Translations under genes and position numbers: made by a program | NCBI RefSeq assembly: GCF_019097595.1 | Contig: NC_080729.1 | Coordinates: 1,930,417-1,994,416 of the forward strand | DNA length: 64,000 nucleotides | Source of the DNA: Hemibagrus wyckioides | Lineage: Eukaryota; Chordata; Actinopteri; Siluriformes; Bagridae | Direction of reading: 5' to 3' | Shown: piece after piece, positions 12,831 to 24,650 of the stretch | Numbering within the stretch: position 1 is the first letter of the stretch | Layout of the letters: every line of letters begins with the position of its first letter | The notes under the pieces: model-generated | What the model saw: the letters and a program-made list of their open reading frames with translations, nothing else | The model's database searches: none | What the model was told of the DNA's origin: nothing

Positions 12831-13800
12831 TGACTAAGACCTTAGGCATTATTTCAAATGACTAGGTCAGTTGTTCTACTTAAATGTGTACAAAAATGCA
12901 AATAAAAAAATTAAAAAGCTGCCATTTTTTAAATAACACGCTAAGGAATTTGCTGACTTTGCTCCAGCGGTTTGTGCTTAGCAATGAAGCTAGTGAAGGA
13001 GAAAGTATCTAGACTTCTCTGTGTGAACAGATCCACACGGCCTGCCAAGGTCAACATCAAACAATGCTTCAGTGCAAAAGAATGCATAATCCTGTGCTAT
13101 GTATATTTATCTCCACACTGCCATGATGCTTCTTTAACTTTAAAAAAAAAAAACACACCACTGACCCCCTGTGATCCCACTCAAAGACTCACACACTCTC
13201 CAGATGCAGAAACACACGGGATACTGAAAACCCTCCCAGGCGATGATGTGTGCTATAAAAGCGTCAGGCTGAATGAGAGTTTTTCTGACAAGCTACGCTA
13301 GCGTAACACACTTACTGTCACAGATGACATATTAAATGAGGCGTCAGCATCTGGTTCCTCGCTTTTGATCGTCTGTTGTAAAGTACGGGCTCGATGATGA
13401 GCCGGGAATGTGCTGATTCTACACCTGACACTCCTGCAACTCTGACATTTTATAAAGATTCATTTAAAACTCTCAGGTAACGCTAAGCTAAAGTGCATAC
13501 GTGCTAAAGCCGTGTTCCGGTGATCTGAGGGGATCGGCGCTTTAATCTCCGACAACATTTCTAAAAAAGTTCCGCTTTCAGCAGGTGCAGCATGGTTTCA
13601 TGTCGGTTTGATGCTCTGGGGAGAAAGTTTTCTCAGATTTTTGACACCTGATACAAACCTGAAGTCACTGAATAAGCTCTAAGAACGTTGCCATGGAAAG
13701 GGGTTTTATGCTACGTTAGCAAACCAGCTAGGCTTCTTTACAATAAACCGAATGCTTCATATAAAGAGAGTGAAGTGATGAGTTTAATCATGGTGGGATG
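12831..13800. other. unannotated non-coding sequence
   Basis: Mostly non-repetitive. A 109-residue open frame from 12972 to 13301 has no recognisable domain and crosses an A-rich run. I do not call it a gene. Confidence 0.4.
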
Positions 13801-13811
13801 GTGAATTTTTT

Positions 13812-13852
13812 TGTAACGTTTAGGGAAGGAGTCTCCAGTGTTAGTGCTTTGG

Positions 13853-13908
<56 letters not shown>

Positions 13909-14185
13909 GAGAGACAGAAAGAGAGAGAAAGAAAGAGAGGAAGAAAGAGCGAGAGAGTGAAAGAGGCAGAAAGAGAGAGAGGGGAAAGAGAGAGAGAGAG
14001 AGAGAGCAAAAGAGAGAGGGAAAGAGAGAGAGACAGAGCGAAAGAGAGAGACACAGAGCGAAAGAGAGAGAGAGCATTTCCAGCATCTTCAGGACAGAGG
14101 AATTTAGCGTGATGTTTCAGGAACGTTCCAGAACAGTGTTTGTAAATTTAACTATAAATGGATAAAAGTACAATAACAAAATAAA
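13812..14185 (+). repeat. dispersed-family copy split by a GA expansion
   Basis: GGAAGGAGTCTCCAGTGTTA lies upstream of the GA array. TTCAGGACAGAGGAATTTAG and TAAATGGATAAAAG lie downstream. The same order is continuous near 24428-24560. The simple repeat has therefore expanded inside a family copy. Confidence 0.6.
13856..14078. repeat. (GA)n compound microsatellite
   Basis: About 220 bp of GA dinucleotides with GACA, GAAA and GAGG interruptions. The RE-rich and LS-rich reading frames on the two strands follow from the repeat and are not genes. Confidence 0.95.
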
Positions 14186-14739
14186 CAGAATGTTTTGTGA
14201 ATTTTTGCAGTCGTCTTTATATCCAGCTTCAAGTGTAAATTTTTTTTTTTAAAGTCTAAATCTAAATTCAGGTGGAGTCCAGCATCTCAGAGTCTGACTG
14301 CAGAAACTTGGTGTCTGCTCCCTCATCCCTCCACCCCTCATCCCTCCATCCTTCCCTCAGCTCCAAACACACACTTTGGCTTCCTCATCATGTGTCAGAC
14401 TCTAAACTAAATTTGTAGTAATTGATTCTTCCACCTGAGGGCAGTACTTAATAATAAGAGAATGCTAAATGACTCATCAATTAGTAAAATTAATTATCTT
14501 TTCACTTACCTAATTCCACCCGAGCATTTTTCACTCGCGACACTTTCGCCGTTCATGAGTGCTGTGAGATTTCTGAATCTGAACAACTACACACACACAC
14601 ACACACACACTTTTATCCTACCACAGAGGGAGTGTTTTAAAAACTAGAACTGTTAACCCGTTAGGAACGCACTAATTCTCCCCAGCTAACAGACTAGCCG
14701 TAGCTAGCTAACATCAGTTGGACTTCAGTAATACAGTTA

Positions 14740-15396
14740 AACCTTCAGGTTCTCACACTGGAGAACCTTTTTTTTTTAGAGAGGGAAACGTTTTGTTGTT
14801 GGGTTTAACACAAAACCATTAAGGGTCTATGTAGAACTCTAGGTATGTGTGGGTTTCCAGAACAAGATAAAATCTGAACTATTTTATTAAAACCTTAAGG
14901 ATCTTTATTTTTCTGAGCCTCTGAATGTGGGTTCCAGATTGAAACACTTCATATGAAGACCTATTATTGTGTGGTTCTCCATAAAAGCCTTAAACACTTT
15001 TTTAGAGAGAGTAGAGAGGAATGTTCTACCTAGACTCCTAATGTTTCTTTGTAAGAGTTTAGGGAAACCCCTTGATGTTGGGATTATCATAGAACCCTAA
15101 AGAGTCCCACAGAAGAACACCACAGAGAACCTCTTCAGAGATTATAAATGACCTGCTTTTTTTTTATAGCACTCTGTCATAGGATTCTACACAAAACCCA
15201 TAAGGTTCTCACCACAGCTTGAAAATAAATTCCCTATAGAATGTATTTCATTTCTAACTTTTATTAGAATGTAGAGAAACTCTTTATTGTTGAATCCAAC
15301 ATAGAACTCTGTAGCAGGGTTCTACATAGAACATTTAACCGTCCTTTAAGAAGAGGCTCACTGCAGAACAAGTTGGAATGAATTCTTTTCGCCTAA
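14740..15396. repeat. AGAACC/GGTTCT-rich dispersed repeat cluster
   Basis: More than a dozen GAGAACC, TAGAACC and GGTTCT words with AACCCTTAAGG-type linkers. It resumes at 15812 after the Harbinger-type MITE, so the MITE inserted into this cluster. Confidence 0.65.
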
Positions 15397-15808
15397 TGCC
15401 GAGTGCACACTGCATGATTTCAGCCCTGATAACAAATGCCAGAAATTGGAGGCAAATCGGAGCTCGTTCACACTAGTGACAATCACACAGTGTGAATTAC
15501 CAAAGACGCGATCTGAGAGAATCGACTCAAAATCCTGCAGTGTGAAAGGAGTTCTGACTGAAAAATACCTGCAGCCAATGAGAGAGCAAGATACAGGGCA
15601 GCGGGCAGTTCAGGGAGGAGTTTGTTTGTGAAACACAGTTTGCGGACCAGACAGAGTTGTTGGCGATTTTTCCTATTGTGAAGTCATGCAGTGTGGAACC
15701 TCCTGTCACCGATCATGCAATGTGAACACAGCAGAGACTGAATGCTCCACCAGATAGTCATGCAGTATGATCCAACCACTTTGAAAATCGTGCAGGGTGA
15801 ACTCGGCA
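15397..15808. mobile_element. PIF/Harbinger-type MITE
   Basis: A 412-bp element with terminal inverted repeats. The left end reads TGCCGAGTGCACACTGCATG. The right end, reverse-complemented, reads TGCCGAGTTCACCCTGCACG. Both sides are flanked by TAA (15394-15396 and 15809-15811), which fits the 3-bp TWA target duplication of PIF/Harbinger transposons. Variants of the terminal word, such as TCATGCAGTGTGAA and AATCCTGCAGTGTGAA, recur internally. There is no transposase, so the copy is non-autonomous. The superfamily rests on TSD length and sequence only. Confidence 0.75.
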
Positions 15809-15811
15809 TAA

Positions 15812-15900
15812 CGGTGTAGAGAATCTCTTGTCATCGGATTTGATGTAGAACCTTTAAAGGTCCAGCTACAGGGAAACACCTGAGAACCCTTCAGGGCTTT
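15812..15900. repeat. AGAACC-rich cluster, right part
   Basis: GTAGAACCTTTAAAGG and GAGAACCCTTCAGG continue the cluster interrupted by the MITE at 15397-15808. Confidence 0.5.
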
Positions 15901-16539
15901 AGAATGCCACAGGAGTTAAGATTTCTTGGTTTTGGTCAAAAGGTTGTGAGTTTGGAGCCCTATCAGACAGGCACTCGGTCTTCTAACTGAGCACAGGAAA
16001 TGACAAAATATAAAAAATTCAATCAAAACAGTAATTTTAATTATCAGAAAATCAACTCCAGCATGTGCTCAACCTGAGTCTGAATACGCAGAACTTTCCA
16101 GAACGTAGCTCTAAACCCAACCTAAAGGCACGTAGTCTGGGTTTAAACACGATTCCGATATCTCGAAGGGTGGCTCTGCGTATTCTGAAGCTTTTAATAA
16201 AAATCGTGATAAACGCTCCAATATTTATTTACTCGCAGATGTTTGTAATAAACGCCGGCAGACCTGTCGTATATTCATGAGGTTCTACCGGCCTGTCGAG
16301 CTGGAATTTTGATTTGAGAACTCACTTTCCAAAAGTAGCACTTAGTATTTCTCAGGGCTCTCCAGAGGCAAAATACATAAAACAGTAAGTATTAAAAATA
16401 ATCAGTTTATAGTAAGGTGTAAAGCGTGTTTTGCTCAAGGCACGCTAATTTATTATTTAGCATCGCTGGCGTGTACAGACGACTAGACACATTTTAGCGG
16501 GGAGAAATGATGGAAATTGATCCACAGAAACAAGGAAAA

Positions 16540-16574
<35 letters not shown>

Positions 16575-16860
16575 ATCTCAAAGCAAACAAAGGCTGAGTT
16601 TAAAGTGCGGGTAAATATGCACACACCTCGGTGTGGAGCGTGGCTTCTCTCGCATAATCCACCTGCGAGTGCCACTTATCTGCATGCAGATCGCAGTAAT
16701 TTCCAGGCAGCTGTACAGGTATTTTCACTGCAGTTTACAGAAAAACAGCCCGGGCTGCAGATTATTGTCATTTTCTAGACACACATACACACAAAGTCAT
16801 GTTTAATTTGCATTGTAATCTTATCTCATGCTTATACAACAGCTATTTTCATTCCCCTAC

Positions 16861-16891
<31 letters not shown>

Positions 16892-17850
16892 AACACACAC
16901 ACGCCGGCAGGCTTCGGCTGTGATTCAGCTTGATGACCTGATCTTCTCTCAAAAGCTTGAATGAAGCACAAACCATTCTCAAGCACAAACGAATCAGCTT
17001 TCATCCAGTTCTCGTTTGCACTTTGGTGTCGAGTTGCACTTCACAGGATTTCCCTCCTTTTTTTTCTTTCTTCCCTCGTTTTGATTGCAGGTTTGTTACA
17101 AAATTCACTCAAATGTGTTTGTTGTTTTGGGACGATTTTAAAAAACGATCGTTCCGCATATCCTCCAGCTCTGGTTTCTATTGAAATGAGAGCAGAGCGA
17201 ATCATCAGAGTGAATCATCAGAGCGAATCCCGGTTCTGACCCAAACGATTCAGGGTGTCAAGGATCAGGGTGAGCAAGCGGCTTGTTGACGAACGTTTTA
17301 AAAAACTCGAAAGCTCTTTAAAATATCAGGTTTTGATCATCCTGAAGTGTTGCACTTTGTATTTTCCCATCAGCAGCTCACTCGACAAAAGAAGTGAGTC
17401 AGTGAGCCATTTTGATTCACTGGATTGGAAATGAGTGACTCATCAAAGAAGACCGAATCGCTAGCAAACGAAACAAAGCCGTAGCATTAGCCATAGCACT
17501 TTGTTTTCTCACTGCATGCTAGCGATGTTAGCACAGCTGTTGATGTATTACACGTGTCCTACATTAGGGTGCTATTACGTCTGTTATACGGCACACCGGG
17601 GAGTCGTTGACCAAACACACGAGTCTCAGAAATGATTGATGTCCGTTTGCGTAGCATTTTCGATGTTTTCTGCTGATACTGGATTGTTATAATGTATATG
17701 TTGTAATAGAGAATGTAAACCTCGCACGCTGCTGAGCATCAACATGCAAAAATAAACAATAAACAAAGATCTGAAGCTATCAGAGTTTCCTCAGAGGATC
17801 TCGGAGCTTCTGGGGGACGCGTCCAGATTTCTGAGCAGTGCTTAGTGTGT
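15901..17850. other. unannotated stretch with microsatellites
   Basis: Contains (AAAT)n at 16540-16576 and (CA)n at about 16859-16903. Otherwise non-repetitive, with no recognisable exon or RNA gene. Confidence 0.4.
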
Positions 17851-17854
17851 GGAA

Positions 17855-17930
17855 ACCAGTCAGATTCATTACACCAGTGTGGAGAAAATCACTTCTTTTT
17901 CCTCCTCTCTCTTTTTCCTTTTTGTCTCTT

Positions 17931-17961
<31 letters not shown>

Positions 17962-18345
17962 TGCTCTCTCTCTGTCCTTTTTCCTTTTACCTCTCTCTCT
18001 CTTTCCTCTCTCTCTTTTTCCTCCCTTTTCCCCCTTTCCTCCTCATCTCTGTCCTTTTCCCCTCTCTCTTTCTCTCACTCTTTTTTCCTCTGCTGTTCTT
18101 TCTCTCCCTCTTTCTCTATCTCCCACTTTATCTCTCTTTTTACCCCCCTCTCTATTTCCTCTCTCTCTCTCTCTCTCTCCCCCCCTTACTCTCTCTCTGT
18201 TTTTCCTCTCTCTGTACTCAGTGGGTGAAAATGTTTGCTATGATGATGGCAGAAGCTGCACTTATTTACCGCACAATCCCTCGACTAACGATTCCCCATC
18301 TGTCAGCCTCTTTTACTCGCTCATTTAAATGACGTTTCCATGCGC
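17855..18345 (+). repeat. copy 1 of an inverted duplicated block
   Basis: AGATTCATTACACCAGTG at the left and GCACTTATTTACCGCACA then ATTCCCCATCTGTCAG at the right match, on the opposite strand, 62970-63185. This copy carries a CT-rich expansion of about 290 bp in the middle. The matching part is not low-complexity. It may be an old dispersed repeat or a duplicated regulatory element. Confidence 0.6.
17925..18218. repeat. CT-rich imperfect microsatellite
   Basis: About 290 bp of pyrimidine-only sequence, mainly CT with TTT and CCC interruptions, inside the block at 17855-18345. The three serine/leucine-rich frames here are artefacts. Confidence 0.95.
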
Positions 18346-19774
18346 TTTCATAACCTGATAACCAGCTCCAAGCTTCTCATTTTGTACTGATGTGCTTTAA
18401 TAATGGCCCCCCTGCTGGCAAACAGTATCATGATTTGATCTTTTGCTTTAAAGGCATCTATCAGTCGCCTTATAGTGGCTTACGTACGCTGCTCTCTCCC
18501 TGAGGAACTCGCGCGTTATTACTGTTGACTTTAATTCCTGCACCTCGGGTGCTTTTGTTCGCTAAGCCGACGTTAGACAAGGTCTGGAATTATGTTGTGT
18601 TTACTGTTTTAAAAAGGAGAAAAAAACCTCCATTGATGTTGATCCCTTTTAAGAATGACTGACTCATTTACACATAAGTGGAAACTCGTATTCTGTTCAT
18701 TATAGTAATGTAGAAGTGTTTACAGGAAAACTCAGTTTAATACATTTGGACTGAATTGTATTTTATTCAGAGATTCTGACACTAATTCAATCAAATCGAA
18801 GTTGTTTTCCATATTTAGCGTAGAAATCTGTGGGTCGTGTGTCATTCTGATGTCACAGAGGGAACGGTGTTATTGCTAGCACAGAGATATGATGAAGGTT
18901 TACAGGAGAAAAAACAACAAAAGTAAGGGATCAAGGTCTGATTCAGGTCTTTGGGTTTTCTTTTCTCGCTGACATTTAGCAAGAAATCCATCGGAACGGA
19001 GTAGAGGATATATTGCTCCAAAAAAGTTCCAGAATGTAATGCGGCGACACGTAGTGCAGCTAGTTAGCGAAGTAACAAACATGTTAGAAACAGTAAACAA
19101 TATCACAGACATGAACGTGAACCTGAACCTGAAGCTGATCTGTACGTGAGGTTCGTGTTCCGGTTCTCTGTCTCTCTGAGTGTGATGTCATTAAGACACA
19201 CCTTCTGTATGAACTGTACATAAAACATTGACATAGAGGTGATAATATTTATGGTTTAACTGTGTTTAACCCCCTGCTATGACGATATTAGAGACACTTG
19301 AATAAACTCCAGGCTTCTGCTTCAGGTATCAAACTGAAAATCGTTCGGATTCAGATTGGATTTCTGTCCGAGTTTCTACGGATCAAACTCTGGACCTCAT
19401 GTGGATCTTGTGAGCCAGTGTTGACTTTGGTATTAGCATGAAAGCTGCTGAGTCTGAGCAGGAAGTCCTCTCACAATCAGGTGTCTGAGGTGTAACTGTA
19501 ACACTTCTTTAAACATGGAAACCATCAGGCGTTCAGAGAGAGAAAAAGAAGCTGACGCTTGATTTACATGTTTCAGTTAAGAATTTGGCTACTAAAGCAG
19601 CTCACAGGGAGCTGGAGAACCTGCAGGAAGCCCACATACACATGAGGAGAACATGTGAAGACCAACCAAAAACCAAAATCAACCAAAAATAAACCATTAT
19701 AAATGGTACCACAACCATTTTTTTTCTGTGAAACGATGGAGAGATCCCTACTGGTAGCTCCACCCCTTTCGTGC
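18346..19774. other. unannotated non-coding sequence
   Basis: No recognisable feature except GGAGAACCTGCAGGAAGCCC and AGGAGAACATGTG near 19612-19655. This is a small remnant of the widespread fish repeat seen better at 41175-41480. Confidence 0.4.
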
Positions 19775-20308
19775 TACACTATATTGCCAAAAGTTTTGGG
19801 ACACCCCTCCAAATCATTGAGTTCAGGTGTTGTTTTTCAGGGGTTGGGCTCGGCCCCTTAGCTCCAGTGAAAGGAACTCTTAATGCTTCAGCTTCATACC
19901 AAGACATTTTGGACAATTTCATGCTCTTTGTGGGAACAGTTTGGGGATGACCCCTTCCTGTTCCAACATGACTGCACACCAGTGACCAAAGCAAGGTCCA
20001 TAAAGACATGGATGAGTGAGTTTGGTGTGGAGGAACTTGACTGGCCTGAACAGAGTCCTGACCTCAACCCCATAGAACACCTTTGGGATGAATTAGAGTG
20101 GAGACTGTGAGACAGACCTTCTCGTCCAACATCAGTGCCTGACCTCACAAATGCGCTTCTAGAGGAATGGTCAAAAATTCCAATAAACCTTGTGGAAAGC
20201 CTTCCCAGAAGAGTTGAAGCTGTTATAGCTGCAAAGGGGCGGGGTCAACTCCATATTATATTCATGTGCATGTAAAGGCAGACATCCCAATACTTTTGGC
20301 ACTATATT
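19775..20308 (+). mobile_element. non-autonomous Tc1 derivative, plus orientation
   Basis: Tc1-type ends: the left end begins TACACTATATTGCCAAAAG and the right end is CTTTTGGCACTATA, with TA at both borders. The 534-bp element has lost the 5' half of the transposase by a deletion that joins AGTTCAGGTGTT directly to GTTTTTCAGGGG. The minus-strand copy at 38724-39245 has the same junction. It could only have moved with a transposase supplied in trans. Confidence 0.9.
19855..20275 (+). pseudogene. 3' half of a Tc1 transposase, degenerate
   Basis: Encodes the C-terminal catalytic half. [20 protein letters not shown] carries the second Asp, and [13 protein letters not shown] carries the terminal Glu of the DDE triad at the Tc1 spacing. 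The first Asp and the DNA-binding region are deleted. A TGA stop lies just after DELEWRL (near 20108). Later sequence still encodes [13 protein letters not shown], with a deletion before [12 protein letters not shown]. It is a dead remnant, closely related to but distinct from the family at 53486-56345. Confidence 0.9.
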
Positions 20309-21681
20309 TGGAAACCGTGACTGCAGAAAAAAGAGAAAAAATATGAATCAAAACATTTACAAAACTGGAAGGATAATTATTCTTAAAAAAAAGGAGAATG
20401 CCTCAAACATCTGCTTAGCAAGGTCAGGCTTGTCACACTAGCGTCTGCTAGCAGAGGAGATGGACACCAGCTCAGGATTTTTATTATAAACAAAACACAG
20501 GGAAGTCAAAGCAAGAGGCGAGACGAGAGTTAGCATCACACGTGTGACAAGTTACAGACAAGACCAGCTTAGCATCTCCACAGAGGAACCCATGAAAGGG
20601 AGGTCATATGATCTGTCATGTGATTAGTAGAACCTGGAGTACTCTAGAATGATAAAAAGAAATTAAAATGCAGACGTTGGAATGTTGGGAAAGATTTCTA
20701 CAGTAAACGTTACAGACGAGAGGTCAGAAATGACACGAGATGCAAGTCTGATCACACGTCTGTTAGATTAACCCACATCATCAACTGCTCCCATCAACAC
20801 ACAAACCCATGATTTTATTCCGAGTCTGAACCCGATGCCATGTGGTAATTAGACGTGAATAAAAACGTGCTTGTCTTTTCACTTCCTCCGTTTTCCCCGC
20901 CGCGACTCTGACAGTAATTCTTCCGTGAGCGGCCGTGAGATGTACTGCGTGTCTCATAAATTCCAAGGTATTTCTCAAGCTTTAAAAAAAAAATAAAAAA
21001 ACATCAGGCAGCCCCACAGCATTACAGCGCGCCTCGTCGGCCAGAAATAAGACGGACTGCGGGACGGGTTCATAAATCCTACCAGGAGATGTGAAGAAGA
21101 ACTGGGTGTAAAAACGGTAATTAATCCGGAGTAAAAGGAGTAAGAGAGCGGATCTCATCTCGGGATACGGTCCATCTCCCTCCGAACGGAGCGTCTCGGT
21201 GTTGGCCGCTCGGTCTGAGCGAAGGCCAAAGCCATCTGTTGCTGGAGTGTTGATAGTTTTCTCAGCAGACACGTCAGCTGGAGCTCGGGCTTGATTGGGT
21301 GATTCTCGAGCTCGCCTGGATGCAGCAGGTTACGGTCGCACCTGGGCTCTCACATCAAATACACAATTATGGTCCAATTCTCTTTCTATTGTGTCAAGGT
21401 GATTTCTTCATATCCACAGGGTTTACTGTTCACACTGGCTCGAGAGCAGGACCCCTGCTGAAGCCTGATTCATTCATTCATTCATTTATTTATTTATTTA
21501 ATAACATTACAGAATGCTTAAGAAATGACAGTGTGGATTTACAGACCTGCTTTTTCTCACAGTACAGTGACTTCAGTACGAAACTGTAGGATAAATTCAC
21601 TGTATGGTTTTTTTTTTTTGCTGTGGTATCTGCTTAAAGCTCACTGCTGTGTTTTGAAGGATTGATTAATTGATGGATGTG

Positions 21682-21685
<4 letters not shown>
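20309..21685. other. unannotated stretch
   Basis: Positions 20800-21330 are non-repetitive and somewhat GC-rich, apart from an A-rich run near 20982. I see no coding exon. It may be unique regulatory sequence; conservation cannot be judged from here. Confidence 0.35.
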
Positions 21686-21723
<38 letters not shown>

Positions 21724-21725
21724 CT
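21686..21725. repeat. (CT)n microsatellite
   Basis: About 40 bp of near-perfect CT dinucleotide. Confidence 0.95.
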
Positions 21726-21868
21726 CCCAAAAAAAACCCAAAAAACACATTCTATCTACTCAGGTCTTCTGTCTAAAAGGCCTTGTGTTTAAAAATGATA
21801 AAAAAGAAAAGAAATAAAAAGTACATGCCATGATGCAAGGTTTGTAATAATTTATAATCCATTGTTTT

Positions 21869-21874
21869 TCTTTT

Positions 21875-21937
<63 letters not shown>
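21869..21937. repeat. (TTTC)n microsatellite
   Basis: About 16 near-perfect TTTC tetranucleotides. The KKER-rich minus-strand frame is an artefact. Confidence 0.95.
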
Positions 21938-22949
21938 GTTGGTCACACCACACTTTCTTGATCTTTCCATAAGCAAAGGGAAAATATAAAGAGAAGTAAA
22001 TAAATCAATCAACAACTTCATTCTTCAACATGAGAAAGAAAGAAAGTTAGAATAAAAATAATAATCTCACTGAAGACTCTCAGACCGGATGTTTGCTGGT
22101 TCATTCATTCATTCATTGTTTTTTTTTCTTTTCTTATTTTTTGTCGGTTTTTTTAAAAAAAATTATTATCATTTATTTCTGTAATAAACGGTTCTTTGGT
22201 TTTTGAGAAATTGCAAAAGAATAAAGTATGGGAAAAACGAGGAAGCACAAACACACAGATTAGAGTAATAAAGAAGAGCATATCCTACACAGATATCTAA
22301 TTCATTTTAGCGGGTTTCCTTTATTTCCTCATGACATTTCCTCCAAACCCACTGAAGCAGTGGAGTGAATCACACGGAAACTTCTCCTCGGATCACAGAC
22401 TGCAGCCGGAGCCGGAATCATCAGCCTTCATCCTTGGAATCTGTTAATTTATTCATTTTTTTGTAATATTGACCCAAATAAGCAGCAGAACTCCTCCCAG
22501 CATCTGTGCCATAGGACTCTCTCTCTCTTTCTCCCTCCACCCCCCAGCTCTCTCTACCTGTCTCCCTCTCCCTTTCTCTTTCTCTTTCTCTCTCTCTCTC
22601 TCTCTCTCTGGCCGGAGCTTTGATCCACCTCATATAGCACTTCAAAGTGGAGCTGAAATGAAAAGCAGTATATTGCCATTTCCACCTTGGCCTGTTTCTG
22701 TGCACAAAGAGAGATGAATAATATTCCGATCTCTCTCTTATCTCTGCCCAGAGCTCAGAAATGCAGAGGCTAAGACAATATATACAGTAGAATATTAACA
22801 CTGTGTGAATTTATTATTGGGAATGAACAGATGACATGTTCTGAACTAATACAAACACAGATATGAAAAGGAAGGTGTGCAGAAAAACAGAGAGGTCAGA
22901 GGTGTGCAGCGGAACCGGGATCCTTCAGGACACCAAACAAGTAGCCTGA
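21938..22949. other. unannotated stretch with a CT-rich run
   Basis: A CT-rich run lies at 22508-22610. The flanking sequence around 22610-22760 is non-repetitive. No gene can be supported. Confidence 0.4.
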
Positions 22950-23250
22950 ACAGGACATTTTACCTCTGAAGGGTTCCACCAAACGGACCATCTGAAGAAC
23001 ACTTTGGACTTTTTTCTTTTGCTAGAGTGTTTTATCTTTGTAAAGGATTTTTACCTTAAGGCTTCCACTGAACAGACTCCACCATCGCATGGTTCTCTAG
23101 AGAACCCTTAATGCTGTCCACAGATGGACAAGCTGGGAAAAGTCTCTCTCATGGGTTCTATGAACTGTGACTTTCTGAATTCTTTCCACTTTTTTTGAAA
23201 ATAAAATCTGCTTAAACGTTGTTAATAGAACCCTTAAGGTTTTCAAGCCC
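22950..23250. repeat. AGAACC/GGTTCT-rich dispersed repeat cluster
   Basis: GGGTTCCACC, GAAGAACACTT, TTCTCTAGAGAACCC and TAGAACCCTTAAGG words match the texture of 14740-15396. It ends in a short CT run near 23264. Confidence 0.55.
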
Positions 23251-24324
23251 AAGATCCATCTGTCTCTCTCTCTCTCTCTCTCTCAGAGCTGCACTATTAG
23301 CTGAGCTCTCTAGGTGGGAGGGGCTTATTCTGCATCTCCTGTCAATCACAGCCAATCTTTGAGCTCATGTATGTGGAAGAGGGCAGAGTGCAGTGGCTTG
23401 TGAAGATGCAGTTGTATGATGTCACGTGTCTCGTCTCAGACTGGGGAGAAACTAGGGAGAAAGGTTGAAAAAAAAGATGATGATGATGATGTTGATGCTG
23501 ATATCACTACTGCATGCAGGTGCAAACAAAACGAATAAGTGCATGAGCGGGATTTAAAATAAACATTTCATTTCTACTCAAACTCAATTATGTACTTGAC
23601 AAAAATATGTGTGTGTGTGTGTGTGTGTGTTCAGATACAGATATTTGAAGCATTAAAGAGATACTGAGACTAGCAATATGTTAGACTAAGCTAAGTGTGT
23701 GTGTGTGTGTGTGTGATATTGCTGACTCAGATCAATCAAAAGATCAAAAGGAAGGTTCCGTACCAACGAGTCTGTAACTTAATTGTTTCTTAATCTTCCA
23801 TTAATCAGCGATGACTTCATCGTACAGTAATGCGATAAGAGCAAAGAGAACATTTCTCTCTGCGTTGGTACAAAACTGCAGAATAAGCAGGCGACAGCGA
23901 TCCTCGCCTCCTTCAGATCTGCGCATCAAACTGGATCATTTCGCCTGCTTTGATAAAGCTGTTCAAAGAGTTCATTCCTCCACGAGTCAGCGCTGACACT
24001 CCTCCACTTCCCAACATACAGCTCTTTCTAATAAAGTCTGCTTGAAGTCACAGCTTAAAAGAAAATCTGGTGGATTTCCAAATTCGCAGCTCTGTTTGCT
24101 TTCAGCAGGACATCAGGACAAGCCTCTTTATTTGGATACGCTCTTACAATAAAAAGGTTTTTGTCCACGTGCCAGGGATTTATAGATCTCTTCGGTTCTC
24201 CGCTTCTCGCTTTCCAGTAAGCGTGGTTTTTCCTACTTAATGCACTCTAAATAATCCCTGGCTTTAGGAGTCGTACAGTGTGTTAGACAGAAATATATAT
24301 ATATATATATGTATATAATTACAC
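23251..24324. other. unannotated stretch with GT and TA runs
   Basis: Contains (GT)n near 23609-23630 and 23696-23715 and (TA)n at 24294-24317. No gene-like signal. Confidence 0.4.
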
Positions 24325-24650
24325 CACAGTGCTGTGGAATTCTGGCTTCTGATTGGTCAGAAGGTGTTGATTAGGTTTTAAATGCAGATTGTTGCCAACA
24401 ACTCGTTCCAGTTGATTTCACATCTATGGAAGGAGTCTCCAGTGTCACTTTTAAGCTGGACGTTTTCCGAAACCTTTAGGACAGAGGAGTTTGCCGCATT
24501 ACTGTGCGTTTATAGCTGCTATAACTTCTCAGGTGTTTAACGTAACTAAAAATGGACAAAAAGTTTGATAGAAATTTTAAAAAATGACAACGACGTCCAA
24601 TAGGAGAGGAGAAATTCTGGAAAAGATATGACATGACACAAGGAGAGAGT
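24325..24650 (+). repeat. fullest copy of the dispersed repeat family
   Basis: Starts beside a TA run with ACCACAGTGCTGTGGAATTC, a small palindrome, then TCTGATTGGTCAGAAGGTG. GGAAGGAGTCTCCAGTGTCA, TTTAGGACAGAGGAGTTTG, TTTATAGCTGCTATAAC and AAATGGACAAAAAG follow in that order. Each block recurs elsewhere in the window. There is no ORF. It behaves like a short non-autonomous interspersed repeat, but I cannot define both ends or a target duplication. Confidence 0.65.

Noticed and set aside
13788..14112. Leucine/serine- and arginine/glutamate-rich frames
   Set aside because: They are the two strands of a (GA)n/(CT)n array.
15900..15990. Possible tRNA-derived SINE remnant (GGTTGTGAGTTTGGAGCCCT)
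   Set aside because: Only a weak B-box-like word is present. No A box at the right distance, tail or target duplication could be seen.
17838..18332. Three overlapping serine/leucine/phenylalanine-rich frames up to 164 residues
   Set aside because: Most of each is a CT-rich tract. The short non-repeat ends match another locus as DNA, with no sign of protein-level conservation.
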